Shown here one piece after another: positions 1 to 8,695 of a stretch of 64,000 nt of DNA (position 1 is the stretch's first letter; each line of letters begins with the position of its first letter). The position numbers and the translations under genes were made by a program. The DNA is taken from assembly GCF_016724845.1 (NCBI RefSeq), contig NZ_CP068082.1:2480001-2544000 (forward strand), in the 5' to 3' direction. The DNA comes from Sphingobacterium spiritivorum (GTDB taxonomy: Bacteria; Bacteroidota; Bacteroidia; Sphingobacteriales; Sphingobacteriaceae). The notes below the pieces were generated by a model. The model made no database searches. It had not been told where the DNA came from and was given only the letters and a program-made list of their open reading frames with translations.

Positions 1-582
1 ACTGGCAACGACATCGTAGCTGTTTTGTTCCTTTTCGGGTATTTCCTCAAAACCGCTTATGCGGATATTGCTTTCGGGATAAAGTTGCTTTAAGATTTTA
101 CCTGTCAGCAGATCCTTTTCATAGGCTGTAACTTTTACCTGTTGGTTTTCAGAAAAGGATTGTATAAACGAGCCGATACCTGCGGACGGTTCGAGGAATT
201 TATCAATCTTCAAACCGCTATCACGCAATGCGGAAGAAACGGCATCTATAATCTGCGGTGGTGTATAGAATGCCGTGAGTACGGAGCTGCGCATACTGTC
301 CACATAGCGTTTGTATTGCTTTTCGTCTGTGGCGTTCTCTTTTAAGACCTGATGCAGTTCCTGTGTAATGGGGAAAAGGCCGTGTTCGGTTTTTCTCCAA
401 TTATTGATGTCAATTTCATTCTCTACGGGGTTCAGAACGAATTTAAGACCGCCAAATCCGCTGTATTGCATCATTAGCAGTCTTTCGCCTGCGGAGGCTT
501 GTCGGTTCTCCTTTTCCAGTTTAAAAGCAATCCGCAGGGCATCAATATTCTCTTGGAGATGTTGGCGTTTACTGAAGCCCAT
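1..582 (-). CDS. N-6 DNA methylase/helicase-type protein of a conjugative element, N-terminal part (partial)
   Basis: The gene starts at 582 on the minus strand (ATGGGCTTC) and runs off the left window edge, so only the first 194 residues are seen. The visible part contains the S-adenosylmethionine-binding motif EPSAGIGSF, preceded by YSGFGGLKFVL and TAFYTPPQII, which are typical of the very large methylase-helicase proteins of Bacteroidota conjugative elements. Those usually continue into SNF2-type helicase domains, which cannot be checked here. The start overlaps the end of the DUF1896 gene by 14 bases, so the two are translationally linked. The likely role is modification or processing of element DNA, possibly anti-restriction. 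The methylase fold is secure; the helicase part is inferred from the family. Confidence 0.85.
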   Translation of the reverse strand, partial: MGFSKRQHLQENIDALRIAFKLEKENRQASAGERLLMMQYSGFGGLKFVLNPVENEIDINNWRKTEHGLFPITQELHQVLKENATDEKQYKRYVDSMRSSVLTAFYTPPQIIDAVSSALRDSGLKIDKFLEPSAGIGSFIQSFSENQQVKVTAYEKDLLTGKILKQLYPESNIRISGFEEIPEKEQNSYDVVAS

Positions 583-1006
583 TTTCGGCTATCCATATTG
601 CGATTGCTCCGGTTATCTCGGTATAGAGCTGGTCAAACTCTGTGGTATAAGCGAAATCATCGGTTAGTTCATATTGGGCAAAAACAGGTTCGCACAGACG
701 GAACATTTTCAGGGCAAATGGTCGCAGTTCTTCGTCTGCCATCAGGGTATCAAACTCATTGCAGACCACTTGAAAAATGGTATCGAAACGGGAAAAGTGC
801 AAGCCCTCAAACAGTATGTAATTGGCTATCTCGTTGCACTGTTCAATAGCATTTCCCGAACTGAAAGCACCCTCGTAAGCGTTGGCAGCCCACGAAGAAC
901 GCTGGTCTATAAATTTCTGGTCGCCTGCTTTTTCGGGGAAGCCGGAATTAAGGTGTTCTTGCAGTCGTAATCTGTAATACGACAAGTCTTTTTGCTGTGT
1001 ATCCAT
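569..1006 (-). CDS. DUF1896 family protein of a conjugative element
   Basis: This 145-residue protein matches my memory of the DUF1896 family, found almost only in Bacteroidota conjugative transposons directly upstream of a large methylase/helicase gene. The same order is seen here, with a 14-base overlap. It is acidic, predicted mostly helical, and has no signal peptide, membrane segment or catalytic motif. The start ATG at 1006 follows a 226-base gap shared with the divergent arsR gene. Its function is unknown; coupling to the methylase gene suggests an accessory role for that protein. Confidence 0.75.
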   Translation of the reverse strand: MDTQQKDLSYYRLRLQEHLNSGFPEKAGDQKFIDQRSSWAANAYEGAFSSGNAIEQCNEIANYILFEGLHFSRFDTIFQVVCNEFDTLMADEELRPFALKMFRLCEPVFAQYELTDDFAYTTEFDQLYTEITGAIAIWIAENGLQ

Positions 1007-1182
1007 ACTATAATTTTGTTTAGAATTTTACGTAAAGCCTAAAATTATAGCGGTAGATAAGCGGGTTTGGAAATGTGGCAGGGTTTGGCTTTGAGAGGTA
1101 GTGTTTTGCTATTTGTGATGGATAACTGAAATGAAGATGTGTAAAGAATTAAGTATCGGAATATAAATTTTCGTAAAACTAT
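1007..1182. other. Intergenic stretch between the divergent DUF1896 and arsR genes
   Basis: AT-rich spacer upstream of both divergent genes. Apart from the arsR promoter/operator at its right end (given separately) I see no hairpin, repeat or small coding frame that I can support. The DUF1896 promoter should lie here, but no good TAnnTTTG box was found on the minus strand. Confidence 0.5.
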
Positions 1183-1217
1183 TTTGTGGTTTAAATAATT
1201 TATCGTAATATTGCGAT
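1183..1217 (+). promoter_or_regulatory. arsR promoter with overlapping palindromic ArsR operator
   Basis: A TTTG at 1183-1186, 19 bases of spacer and TAATATTG at 1206-1213 fit the Bacteroidota promoter pattern with one mismatch in the -7 box. The -7 box lies inside the near-perfect palindrome ATCGTAATATTGCGAT (1202-1217, 14 of 16 positions symmetric). A dyad over the core promoter is the usual layout of an autoregulated ArsR repressor site. An identical half, ATCGTAAT, recurs at about 1584-1591 between arsR and the next gene and may be a second, weaker site. Confidence 0.65.
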
Positions 1218-1232
1218 GAAATTAGATGTAAG

Positions 1233-1562
1233 ATGGGCTTAACAAAAACAGAAATATTTACAGAACAGCAAAACAGCTTAGCAACCTCTTTAAAGGCATT
1301 GGCTCATCCTGCCCGTATAGCTATCCTGCAATACATCATTAAACAGAATGCTTGCATTTGTAATGACTTAGTTGAGGAATTAGGGTTGGCACAGGCTACG
1401 ATTTCACAACATTTAAAAGAGCTTAAAAACATTGGTGTCATTAAAGGCAATATAGAGGGAACAAGTGTGTGCTATTGTATTGATGAAAATGTTTGGCAGC
1501 AGATTAAAAAGGAAATCAATAATTTCTTTATAAATAATGTAGGAGTTGATAAATGCTGTTAA
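1233..1562 (+). CDS. arsR: ArsR-family arsenite-responsive repressor
   Basis: 109-residue winged-helix repressor. Residues about 15-90 form the ArsR helix-turn-helix domain: ALAHPARIAIL, then LGLAQATISQHLKELKNIGV as recognition helix and wing start. A CxC pair (C41, C43) sits in NACICNDL, the position of the ELCVCDL metal site of classical ArsR, and two further cysteines end the protein (C108, C109). Arsenite binding should release the repressor from the palindrome just upstream. It is the first gene of a four-gene plus-strand arsenic operon (58 bases to the next gene). The flanking genes are on the opposite strand and belong to the conjugative element, so the cassette is cargo. Confidence 0.92.
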   Translation: MGLTKTEIFTEQQNSLATSLKALAHPARIAILQYIIKQNACICNDLVEELGLAQATISQHLKELKNIGVIKGNIEGTSVCYCIDENVWQQIKKEINNFFINNVGVDKCC

Positions 1563-1620
1563 GCATTTTTTTTGAATATGTTAATCGTAATAAAGCAATA
1601 TAACAATTAAATAAAAAACA

Positions 1621-2085
1621 ATGAAACTATCAAACATCAAAGAAATCTTACCAACATTAGATAATGTTGAATTTCAGTTAGAGAATGGAACATTTGTTCC
1701 CGAACATTTTCACGTTACAGAAATAGGCGTAATTACAAAACACTTTATTGATTGTGGCGGAACAATTAGAAACGAAAAAGTTGTCAATTTCCAATTATGG
1801 AATGCAAACAACTTTGAACACCGATTAAAGCCCACCAAACTATTAAACATCATCAAACTATCCGAAGAAAAATTAGGTATTGAGGATGCCGAAATAGAAG
1901 TAGAATATCAAAGCGAAACAGTTGGCAAATACGATTTGGATTTTAACGGAAACCAATTTGTTCTGAAGAACAAACAAACCGCTTGTCTGGCAAGTGATGC
2001 CTGTGGTATTCCTGCCGAAAAACAGAAAGTAAAATTATCAGAGCTGAACAATGCCTGTTGTACACCAAATTCGGGATGTTGCTAA
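1621..2085 (+). CDS. DUF6428 family protein with cysteine-rich C-terminus, arsenic operon
   Basis: 154-residue protein that I place in DUF6428, a family found next to arsR and arsenate reductase genes in Bacteroidota. The body (about 1-118) is predicted alpha/beta with no known catalytic motif. The last ~35 residues carry six cysteines: C122, C128, the pair C146-C147 and the pair C153-C154 (CCTPNSGCC). Vicinal cysteine pairs suit soft-metal binding, as in the ArsD chaperone, which this operon lacks. It lies 19 bases before the arsenate reductase gene. A role in holding or passing on arsenite is inference; the family has no function known to me. Confidence 0.75.
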   Translation: MKLSNIKEILPTLDNVEFQLENGTFVPEHFHVTEIGVITKHFIDCGGTIRNEKVVNFQLWNANNFEHRLKPTKLLNIIKLSEEKLGIEDAEIEVEYQSETVGKYDLDFNGNQFVLKNKQTACLASDACGIPAEKQKVKLSELNNACCTPNSGCC

Positions 2086-2104
2086 ACACTAAAAAGAAAA
2101 TACG

Positions 2105-2716
2105 ATGTATCAAAAACTAATCGAAACCATTAGCAACAAAATAGACGTTCACAGCATCAGCGAAGAACGCAAAGCCATATTACAGCCGTTGATGGATTTT
2201 GTACAGCAAAAAGTAAACAACAGGCAGGATGTGAATATCAATTTCATTTGTACCCACAATTCCCGAAGAAGCCATTTATCACAGGTTTGGGCACAGGTAG
2301 CATCAGCACATTTTAATATCCCCAATGTACACTGTTATTCGGGTGGTACGGAAGAAACGGCACTGTTCCCGAAAGTCGCAGAAACATTGACCAATAAGGG
2401 ATTTAAGATTTTCAAAATTGCAGACAATAATAATCCTGTATATGCTATAAAATACAGCGATAATGCTTTGCCTGTTATCGGCTTTTCAAAAAAATACGAT
2501 AGCCCTTTCAATCCTGTATCAGCATTCGTAGCCATTATGACCTGTTCACAGGCAGATGGTGGCTGTCCTTTTATTGCAGGTGCAGAAAAAAGAATACCTA
2601 TCACATTTGAAGACCCTAAAATATCGGACAATACACCGGAGCAATCAAAGGTATATGCAGAGAGAAGTTTGCAGATAGCAACCGAAATGTTTTATGTCTT
2701 TTCAAAAATCAGTTAA
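2105..2716 (+). CDS. arsC: Thioredoxin-type arsenate reductase (low-molecular-weight phosphatase fold)
   Basis: 203 residues; after a ~45-residue N-terminal helical extension comes the low-molecular-weight phosphatase fold. The P-loop CTHNSRRS gives C49-X5-R55. A second pair of cysteines lies in CSQADGGC (C147 and C154), seven apart as in the thioredoxin-coupled arsenate reductase of Staphylococcus (C82/C89). It is followed by a FEDPK segment matching the conserved FDDP of that group. The three-cysteine relay predicts reduction of arsenate to arsenite with thioredoxin as donor. The product would leave through the ACR3 pump encoded six bases downstream. The name ArsC is used in the functional sense; it is unrelated to the glutaredoxin-type ArsC. 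Confidence 0.88.
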   Translation: MYQKLIETISNKIDVHSISEERKAILQPLMDFVQQKVNNRQDVNINFICTHNSRRSHLSQVWAQVASAHFNIPNVHCYSGGTEETALFPKVAETLTNKGFKIFKIADNNNPVYAIKYSDNALPVIGFSKKYDSPFNPVSAFVAIMTCSQADGGCPFIAGAEKRIPITFEDPKISDNTPEQSKVYAERSLQIATEMFYVFSKIS

Positions 2717-2722
2717 TAACCA

Positions 2723-3751
2723 ATGCAACCAAAACTAAAATTTCTTGACCGTTACCTAACCTTATGGATATTCCTTGCAATGGCAGCAGGTATAGGATTG
2801 GGACATTTCTTTCCGGGTATCTCAAAAATTACGGACAGCCTATCCGCAGGCACTACAAATATTCCTTTGGCAATAGGTCTGATACTGATGATGTACCCGC
2901 CATTGGCGAAAGTGGATTATTCATTATTGCCCCAAGCGTTTAAGGATAAAAATGTAATTGGCATATCCTTATTGCTCAATTGGGTTATCGGTACAGTGTT
3001 GATGTTCGGATTAGCCGTTTTGTTTTTACGCAACGAAACCGATTATATGGCAGGCTTGATACTGATAGGTTTGGCAAGATGTATCGCAATGGTAATCGTA
3101 TGGAGTGATTTAGCAAAAGCCAATAGAGAATATACAGCGATGTTAGTTGCGTTAAACAGTATCTTTCAGGTACTTTCTTACAGCTTCTTAGTTTGGTTAT
3201 TCATCAACGTATTACCAAGCAAATTAGGCTTAGCCAATTTCAATGTAAGCGTATCAATGAAAGATGTAACAGAAAGCGTATTGATATATTTAGGCATTCC
3301 TTTCTTGTCAGGTTTCATAAGCCGTTACGCATTGGTAAAATCAAAAGGCATAGAATGGTACAATAGGAAATTTGTCCCTGCTATTTCGCCTATTACTTTA
3401 TATGCTTTGTTATTTACTATCGTGCTGATGTTTAGCTTAAAAGGCGATAAAATAGTAGAGTTACCAATGGATGTGGTAAAAGTTGCCATACCGTTAGTAA
3501 TCTATTTTGTACTGATGTTTTTCGTGAGCTTCTTTATCAATAAATCTTTAAACGTTCCTTACGACAAAAATGCCTCAATAGCCTTTACAGCCACAGGAAA
3601 CAATTTTGAATTGGCAATAGCCGTAGCAATAGCGGTTTTTGGTATTCAATCTCCACAGGCGTTTGTAGGCGTTATAGGACCGTTGGTAGAAGTTCCTGTA
3701 CTGATATTATTAGTAAGAGCAAGTTTATGGCTAAAGAAGAAATACTATTAA
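2723..3751 (+). CDS. ACR3-family arsenite efflux permease
   Basis: 342-residue integral membrane protein with about ten hydrophobic segments, the size and pattern of ACR3 permeases of the BART superfamily. The hallmark cysteine of transmembrane segment 4 is present (C120 in [12 protein letters not shown]), as is the essential glutamate of segment 9 (E296 in [15 protein letters not shown]). It exports arsenite from the cytoplasm using the proton motive force. It starts six bases after the reductase gene and ends the operon; no ArsA ATPase follows, as is usual for ACR3 systems. Confidence 0.93.
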   Translation: MQPKLKFLDRYLTLWIFLAMAAGIGLGHFFPGISKITDSLSAGTTNIPLAIGLILMMYPPLAKVDYSLLPQAFKDKNVIGISLLLNWVIGTVLMFGLAVLFLRNETDYMAGLILIGLARCIAMVIVWSDLAKANREYTAMLVALNSIFQVLSYSFLVWLFINVLPSKLGLANFNVSVSMKDVTESVLIYLGIPFLSGFISRYALVKSKGIEWYNRKFVPAISPITLYALLFTIVLMFSLKGDKIVELPMDVVKVAIPLVIYFVLMFFVSFFINKSLNVPYDKNASIAFTATGNNFELAIAVAIAVFGIQSPQAFVGVIGPLVEVPVLILLVRASLWLKKKYY

Positions 3752-3801
3752 AGCTAATTTTAGAACGTTAAGGTATTTTAAGTGTCAAAATAGAAAGAAG
3801 C

Positions 3802-3823
3802 CCTCCGGATTTCAGAGGTTTTT
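3802..3823 (+). terminator. Possible weak terminator after the arsenic operon
   Basis: A short CCTC/GAGG stem (3802-3805 with 3815-3818) followed by five T's lies 50 bases after the ACR3 stop and just before the convergent ORF6N gene. The stem is short, so this is tentative. Confidence 0.35.
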
Positions 3824-3825
3824 AT

Positions 3826-4707
3826 TTATTGTGTGTTTAATATTTGGAGCATCCTGCCGACTTCAATATCCATCCGTGAAAAGGCAAACCATTTTTTGCC
3901 CAGGTCTTTGAGCGATGCCCCGATATGGTAAAGTTCTGTTTGGTCTATTATCATAAATCGGTCGTGGGCATCGGAGAAAGTCTTAACCTCAATCGGGGCA
4001 TATTGGCTGTTGTACCGTTGTACATCCAGCCGTAACTGATTGCTGATAGTTTTGGTATAGATTGTCGCCGTTACATTGTCTTTACGCTTTCCCAACAAAG
4101 TAAGTACCGTATCATCCACGTAGTTATCCAGCAGGATAATGGAGCTGCTGGCACTTCGTACAATATCCGACACAAAGGCGTAGGCATCGAAAACCTGACC
4201 GTTGTAAAAGATGCCTTTTTCGCTGTGGAGCTTGTCGCTTTCCAAAGCCTTAAAGATTTGCTCAATTTTTTGGTCGGCTTGTAATTGCTTCAATTCGATA
4301 TTGTCCAAACGATGAAACAGTGAGGCGTTGCTGATAAGCATACGCCGCATTTCTACAAAAGCATCCATAATCTCAATACTGACTTTTACGGCAACATCCG
4401 AACGAAGCACCGCAGACAGCATCGCAATTCCCTGTTCGCAAAAAACGTAGGGCAGGTAACGTCTTCCGCCTCGCCCTACGTTTGAGGTTCCAATTTGGAA
4501 CCTCAAAAAATCGCTTTCCTCATCAGTCAGTTGGAAACAGAACTTTTCGGGAAACCTGTCTAAATTCCGTTTTACCGCTTTGTTCAGTATTTTAGTTTCT
4601 ACTTCATAAAGTGTGGCAAGGTTGCTGTCCAGCATTACCTGTTTACCACGAATGGTATAAATCAGGTTCCTGATTTCTTTGGGTATGATAGTTGGCTTAT
4701 TTTCCAT
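3826..4707 (-). CDS. ORF6N domain-containing protein
   Basis: 293 residues. Residues about 10-100 match the ORF6N DNA-binding domain common in phage and mobile-element proteins: IYTIRGKQVMLDSNLATLY, then AVKRNLDRFPEKFCFQLT and the YLPYVFCEQGIAML segment. The C-terminal ~140 residues (a short charged linker, then a mixed alpha/beta part beginning near GQVFDAYAFVSDIV) resemble the C-terminal part common to conjugative-element ORF6N proteins, with no motif I can name. Its start overlaps the topoisomerase stop (TAATG), so it is co-translated with topB. Probably an element regulator; the target is unknown. Confidence 0.82.
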   Translation of the reverse strand: MENKPTIIPKEIRNLIYTIRGKQVMLDSNLATLYEVETKILNKAVKRNLDRFPEKFCFQLTDEESDFLRFQIGTSNVGRGGRRYLPYVFCEQGIAMLSAVLRSDVAVKVSIEIMDAFVEMRRMLISNASLFHRLDNIELKQLQADQKIEQIFKALESDKLHSEKGIFYNGQVFDAYAFVSDIVRSASSSIILLDNYVDDTVLTLLGKRKDNVTATIYTKTISNQLRLDVQRYNSQYAPIEVKTFSDAHDRFMIIDQTELYHIGASLKDLGKKWFAFSRMDIEVGRMLQILNTQ

Positions 4708-6794
4708 TACTTCTTGTAGCTTTTGTTTTTGGCAAATTCAAAAGAGGTTTTGTAATCTTTATCTAATACGATGTAAGCATCAAACTTTTTTCCTGCTTTG
4801 CTTTTCATTCCTTTGATAAGATTGGTTTTTCCTTTATTCACAAGGCTTTCAATATCAGCTACGCTGATTTGCACTTCACACACATTGCGGAACTGTACCC
4901 AATTACAATTTTCATCAGGGCATTTGACAATCTTATCACGGATAATGAGTTGCTGGTTTTTGCATTTCGGGCAAACCAATTTCGGCAGATTGTTTTGAGC
5001 AATGGAAGTTTGCAGCAGTTCATCAGTAATGGATTTCGCAAAAGTTTCCATTTCTTTTTGGAATGCACCTGCATCCGCTTCGCTGTTTTCGATTTTCTGC
5101 AATGCTAATTCCCATTCGGCGGTCATTGCCACATCAGCAATTTTTTGGTCTTTAACCAATTCGTACACCTGCAATCCTTTTTCGGTAGGTATCAAAGATT
5201 TCTTTTCCCTTTGGATATAGTTACGGGTAAATAGGGTTTCAATAATCGCTGCTCTTGTGGCAGGCGTACCGATGCCGATATTTTGCAGGGCTTTCCTTTC
5301 CTCTTCATTTTCGATTTCTTTCCCTGCGGTTTCCATAGCCGACAAAAGCCCCGCTTCGGTATAAAGCAGGGGCGGTTTGGTTTTCTTTTCGAGAACGGTA
5401 GCCTCTTTTACTTTGAGTTCATCGCCCTTTTTCAATTCGGGCAAATCCTGTATGGGTTCGGCATAGTCTTCCGAAAAATTACCTTTAATCATACGCCAGC
5501 CAGCTTCCAAAATTTTACAGCCTTTTGCCGTAAATTCATAGTGTATTGCCTGTAAGGAAACAACGGTTATTTCTTTGATACAGGCTTGCGAAATGGCTTC
5601 GAGCAATCGAAAGGCAATCATATCATACAGCGCATTTTCGTCCGCACTCAATACGGACGGGATTTTATCTGTAATCAATAATCCGTGGTGGTCGGTAACA
5701 CGCAAATCGTTTACGATACGTTTATTGAAACGCCCCCATTTTATTTTGGATAAAGAAACTTTGCAGGTTTCCCTGTTTTGTAATGCCCTTACGAGGTTAG
5801 GAATTTCAGCCCACATATCTTCAGGAATGTATTTGCTTCCCGTACGTGGATAGGTAATAAACTTCTTTTCGTAAAGGCTTTGGGCAATATTCAGCGTTTT
5901 TTCGGCAGAGAGGTTCAGCTTTTTGTTGGCTTCCTTTTGCAAGCCTGTGAGGTCAAAAAGCAGGGGCGGTTGCTCGGTTACATTTTTACTTTCTACGGAG
6001 GTAACAGTTACAGTATTGCCGTTCCTTTCAATAGAACTTAATGTATCATCTGCCAACTTTTTATCCTGCCATTTGGTTGTGGAAATGCTTTTAAAATCAA
6101 TTTGCTCTTTGTTGTGCAAGAGCTGTATCTGCCAGTATTTCTGAACGGAGAAATTTTTGTTGTCGAGGTAGCGTTTACAAATCAAAGCCAATGTAGGTGT
6201 TTGCACCCTGCCGAGCGAATAAATGCCGTTGCCTGCGGCTATGCTCAATGCCTGTGTAGCATTGATGCCTACGAGCCAATCGGCACGGCTTCTGCCTTGT
6301 GCTGCCTGATACAAGCCGTCAAATTCCTTTCCGTCTTTCAGACTGGCAAAGCATTGTTTAATGGCTTTTTCTGTAAGCGAGCTTATCCATAATCGTTGGA
6401 AAGGTTTGTTGCATTTGAGGTGGCTGTAAATGTACCGAAAGATGAGTTCGCCCTCCCGACCAGCATCCGTTGCCACAATAAGGCTTTCACTTTGGTTAAA
6501 CAGCTTTTCAATAACTTTTAGTTGTTTCAGTGCGCCTGCATCGGTTTGATAGCCTTTGTCCTTTTTCACTTTTCGGACGGTCAGCATAAAAGGGTTTGGA
6601 AGTATCGGCAAAGATGCCTTGTCAAACCCTGAAATACCGTAATCTTCGGGCATTCCCAATCCTATCAGATGTCCGAATGCCCACGTAACAAAATAGCCGT
6701 TACCCGTAAGGTAGCCGTCCTTTTTATCGTATGCACCCACAAATCCGGCTATTTCCCTTGCTACGCTTGGTTTTTCTGCGATTATTGTTTTCAT
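4707..6794 (-). CDS. topB: DNA topoisomerase III (CTnDOT Exc-type)
   Basis: 695-residue type IA topoisomerase. The Toprim domain is at the N-terminus (IIAEKPSVAREIA, then VATDAGREGELIFRY near 107-121), the strand-cleaving tyrosine is Y315 in FITYPRTGS, and a C4 zinc-finger-like segment (CPKCKN...CPDENC) lies near residue 610. The length suits plasmid/ICE-type TopB. In CTnDOT the enzyme at this position is Exc, encoded in the xis2c-xis2d-orf3-exc operon, and the same gene order holds here. It lies seven bases after the DUF3945 gene and overlaps the following ORF6N gene by one base. It relaxes or decatenates DNA during excision or transfer; it may be dispensable, as reported for the catalytic activity of Exc. 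Confidence 0.94.
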   Translation of the reverse strand: MKTIIAEKPSVAREIAGFVGAYDKKDGYLTGNGYFVTWAFGHLIGLGMPEDYGISGFDKASLPILPNPFMLTVRKVKKDKGYQTDAGALKQLKVIEKLFNQSESLIVATDAGREGELIFRYIYSHLKCNKPFQRLWISSLTEKAIKQCFASLKDGKEFDGLYQAAQGRSRADWLVGINATQALSIAAGNGIYSLGRVQTPTLALICKRYLDNKNFSVQKYWQIQLLHNKEQIDFKSISTTKWQDKKLADDTLSSIERNGNTVTVTSVESKNVTEQPPLLFDLTGLQKEANKKLNLSAEKTLNIAQSLYEKKFITYPRTGSKYIPEDMWAEIPNLVRALQNRETCKVSLSKIKWGRFNKRIVNDLRVTDHHGLLITDKIPSVLSADENALYDMIAFRLLEAISQACIKEITVVSLQAIHYEFTAKGCKILEAGWRMIKGNFSEDYAEPIQDLPELKKGDELKVKEATVLEKKTKPPLLYTEAGLLSAMETAGKEIENEEERKALQNIGIGTPATRAAIIETLFTRNYIQREKKSLIPTEKGLQVYELVKDQKIADVAMTAEWELALQKIENSEADAGAFQKEMETFAKSITDELLQTSIAQNNLPKLVCPKCKNQQLIIRDKIVKCPDENCNWVQFRNVCEVQISVADIESLVNKGKTNLIKGMKSKAGKKFDAYIVLDKDYKTSFEFAKNKSYKK

Positions 6795-6800
6795 ATTGAT

Positions 6801-8276
6801 TTACACTTTTCTGCCTTTAGATTTTGCAGGGGCTTTGGGTTTGTTCTGTTGATCCTGCTGTTTTTCATTTTTTGGTCTTTGTTGTCCCGATTTCAAAGGC
6901 TCGTTGACATTTTTGGTCGCTTCGTTGGTTTTGCCCTCCGAATTGACGGCAGTCTGCGTTTTGTGGCTTTCGGCAGTTTCTACCCGTGCTTTATACTGAC
7001 CAGGAAACTCAAAATTGGTTTTTCCGGTATCTTTATCAAAAGTGATATAACCCTTATATGGCTGGTCTTTTTTATCTTTCAGTTCAACATAAATAGTTTG
7101 TCCAGCTTTGAACTTGTTGTACTGCTCATCATCAAGTTCCTTACCTCTAAAGGTTTTAGGCGCTTCCTGCGGTTGGCTTTGTTCACTGCTTTGCTGATTG
7201 TTCTGTTGGTTCGTTTGCGCCTGCTGATTGTTGTTGGTTCTGTCAAACAGGAACTCAACATATCTTTTGTCCGCATTGAACTGAACATTGGCACTAAACT
7301 CATCACCCTTTTTAGAAATCATCCCCTCCAAATAAAGCGGCTTGCCATCCAATAAGGTTTGCTTTTGCTCATCGTTCAATTTCACGCCCTTAATCTCATC
7401 GGGGATTTTGATAAATTCTGTCTTTAGGGCTATCAGCTCATTGGTCAGCCTGTCCACACTGATGATGGACGGCATCAGTTCTCCTGTTTTGGAATTTACC
7501 AAATTTACCACACGCCCCATATTGCCTGTTTCGAGCAGGTTTTTCTTGTCCTCATCGGTAAATTTGTGTCCGAAAAACTCAAAGTTCAAGTTTGGCTCTT
7601 TCCTGATGCCGTGTATCGCTGCCACAACTGTTCCGTCCGGTGCGTTCTGTAAGGATAAGCGGGCATCCGTGCGTACAATAGCACCGCCGAGATTTACGCT
7701 TACAGGTACAAGGTCATTGGTTTTATAACCTCTTAGCAATGGGTCTAAAAGGTTCAATTTTTCGAGGCGTTCTTTACCTATTCCCAGATTGTTCATTGTT
7801 TCCCAATCAATCTGCTCCGGTTTAAAGCGATATTCGCTGTTGTCCGTAGTTGTCAGTGTTGTTGCCATATCATTTTTATTTTCTTGTTTTTGTTCATTTT
7901 GTTCATTTTGCGGTTCGGCTTTTACCTCGTTCTTTTTCATTTCTTTTGCACCTTCGGGCGTAGGATTATCTATCTGCTTTTGCATTTCCTGTGCCTTGTC
8001 TAAGGCTTCATCAGCCGATACTTTGAAGAATGAAAAATTGGTGGGATTTTTTATCTGCCTCCAAAAATTGGAGAAGAAGTTGGAGAACAAATCGCCGTGC
8101 TTGTCCACACGCATAAACTGGCTTTCATTTTCCTTTGTGGGGTCGGAAGTCTTTAAGTTGCCGTTTTCATCAATGCCAGTAACAGCCTGGATTTTGTTCT
8201 TTTGCTTATCCAATACCAGCAATATATCCGATAGCTGTTCGGGGATTACTTGTTTATTTTCTGTTTCTTCGCTCAT
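6801..8276 (-). CDS. DUF3945 domain-containing protein (CTnDOT orf3-like)
   Basis: 491 residues, no signal peptide or membrane segment. The first ~85 residues (ILLVLDKQKNKIQAVTGID...) resemble the DUF4099-type N-terminus of these ICE proteins. A low-complexity E/N/Q/K linker (about 105-140) follows. Then come three degenerate copies of the DUF3945 motif: FGHKFTDEDKKNLLETGN, KGVKLNDEQKQTLLDGKP and RGKELDDEQYNKFKAGQT, each followed by a beta-rich segment. The last ~60 residues are Q/K-rich and disordered-looking. It corresponds to orf3 of the CTnDOT excision operon, between the Xis-like genes and the topoisomerase. Molecular function unknown; the repeated motif and basic tail would suit DNA or protein binding. 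Confidence 0.8.
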   Translation of the reverse strand: MSEETENKQVIPEQLSDILLVLDKQKNKIQAVTGIDENGNLKTSDPTKENESQFMRVDKHGDLFSNFFSNFWRQIKNPTNFSFFKVSADEALDKAQEMQKQIDNPTPEGAKEMKKNEVKAEPQNEQNEQKQENKNDMATTLTTTDNSEYRFKPEQIDWETMNNLGIGKERLEKLNLLDPLLRGYKTNDLVPVSVNLGGAIVRTDARLSLQNAPDGTVVAAIHGIRKEPNLNFEFFGHKFTDEDKKNLLETGNMGRVVNLVNSKTGELMPSIISVDRLTNELIALKTEFIKIPDEIKGVKLNDEQKQTLLDGKPLYLEGMISKKGDEFSANVQFNADKRYVEFLFDRTNNNQQAQTNQQNNQQSSEQSQPQEAPKTFRGKELDDEQYNKFKAGQTIYVELKDKKDQPYKGYITFDKDTGKTNFEFPGQYKARVETAESHKTQTAVNSEGKTNEATKNVNEPLKSGQQRPKNEKQQDQQNKPKAPAKSKGRKV

Positions 8277-8361
8277 AATTTGAATATTTTAAAGTTCAAA
8301 TACCGAATGTATAGGTAGCGTTCGCTCGCTTGCCCGATGTGGCAGTCAAAGGCAGTGTTTG

Positions 8362-8670
8362 TCATCCATTGGCGTTCAGTTTGGGCAGAGGCGGATTAAA
8401 ACTTTCCCTGATGAACTGATGCACGTCTGATAGTTTGTAATACAGCTTTCCGCTTATCGTGTAATACGGCAACTTGCCGATGGAGCGGTAGCGTTGCAGG
8501 GAACGATTGCTGATTTTCAGCATTTGCAGTAAATCCTGATTGTCGAGCAATTCCTCTCCGTCAATGCTGTTACGCTTCTTTTGTAAGCTGTCTATATTGT
8601 CGCCCAGCATATCGAGGCGTTCCATTAAGCGTTCCATCCACGCCAAAAATTCCATTCTGTCAATATTCAT
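8362..8670 (-). CDS. Helix-turn-helix protein, Xis2d-like
   Basis: 102 residues from the ATG at 8670; the frame can be opened to a TTG at 8694, but ATG is preferred. The C-terminal ~60 residues are a MerR/excisionase-type HTH_17 domain: LLDNQDLLQMLKISNRSLQRY, then RSIGKLPYYTISGKLYYKLSDV. A short coiled-coil-like N-terminus (LMERLDMLGDNIDSLQKKR) precedes it. It is the second of two small HTH genes upstream of orf3-like and exc-like genes, the position of xis2d in CTnDOT, whose product is a recombination directionality factor also affecting transfer genes. The assignment rests on domain plus order. Confidence 0.8.
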   Translation of the reverse strand: MNIDRMEFLAWMERLMERLDMLGDNIDSLQKKRNSIDGEELLDNQDLLQMLKISNRSLQRYRSIGKLPYYTISGKLYYKLSDVHQFIRESFNPPLPKLNANG

Positions 8671-8695
8671 AGAAATATGCTTTTGAGGGTTCAAC

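Noticed and set aside
142..970. Several short plus-strand frames at the left edge
   Set aside because: They overlap the well-supported methylase and DUF1896 genes on the minus strand.
6669..8283. Long plus-strand open frames opposite the topoisomerase and DUF3945 genes
   Set aside because: They are low-complexity antisense shadows of well-supported minus-strand genes, with no family resemblance.
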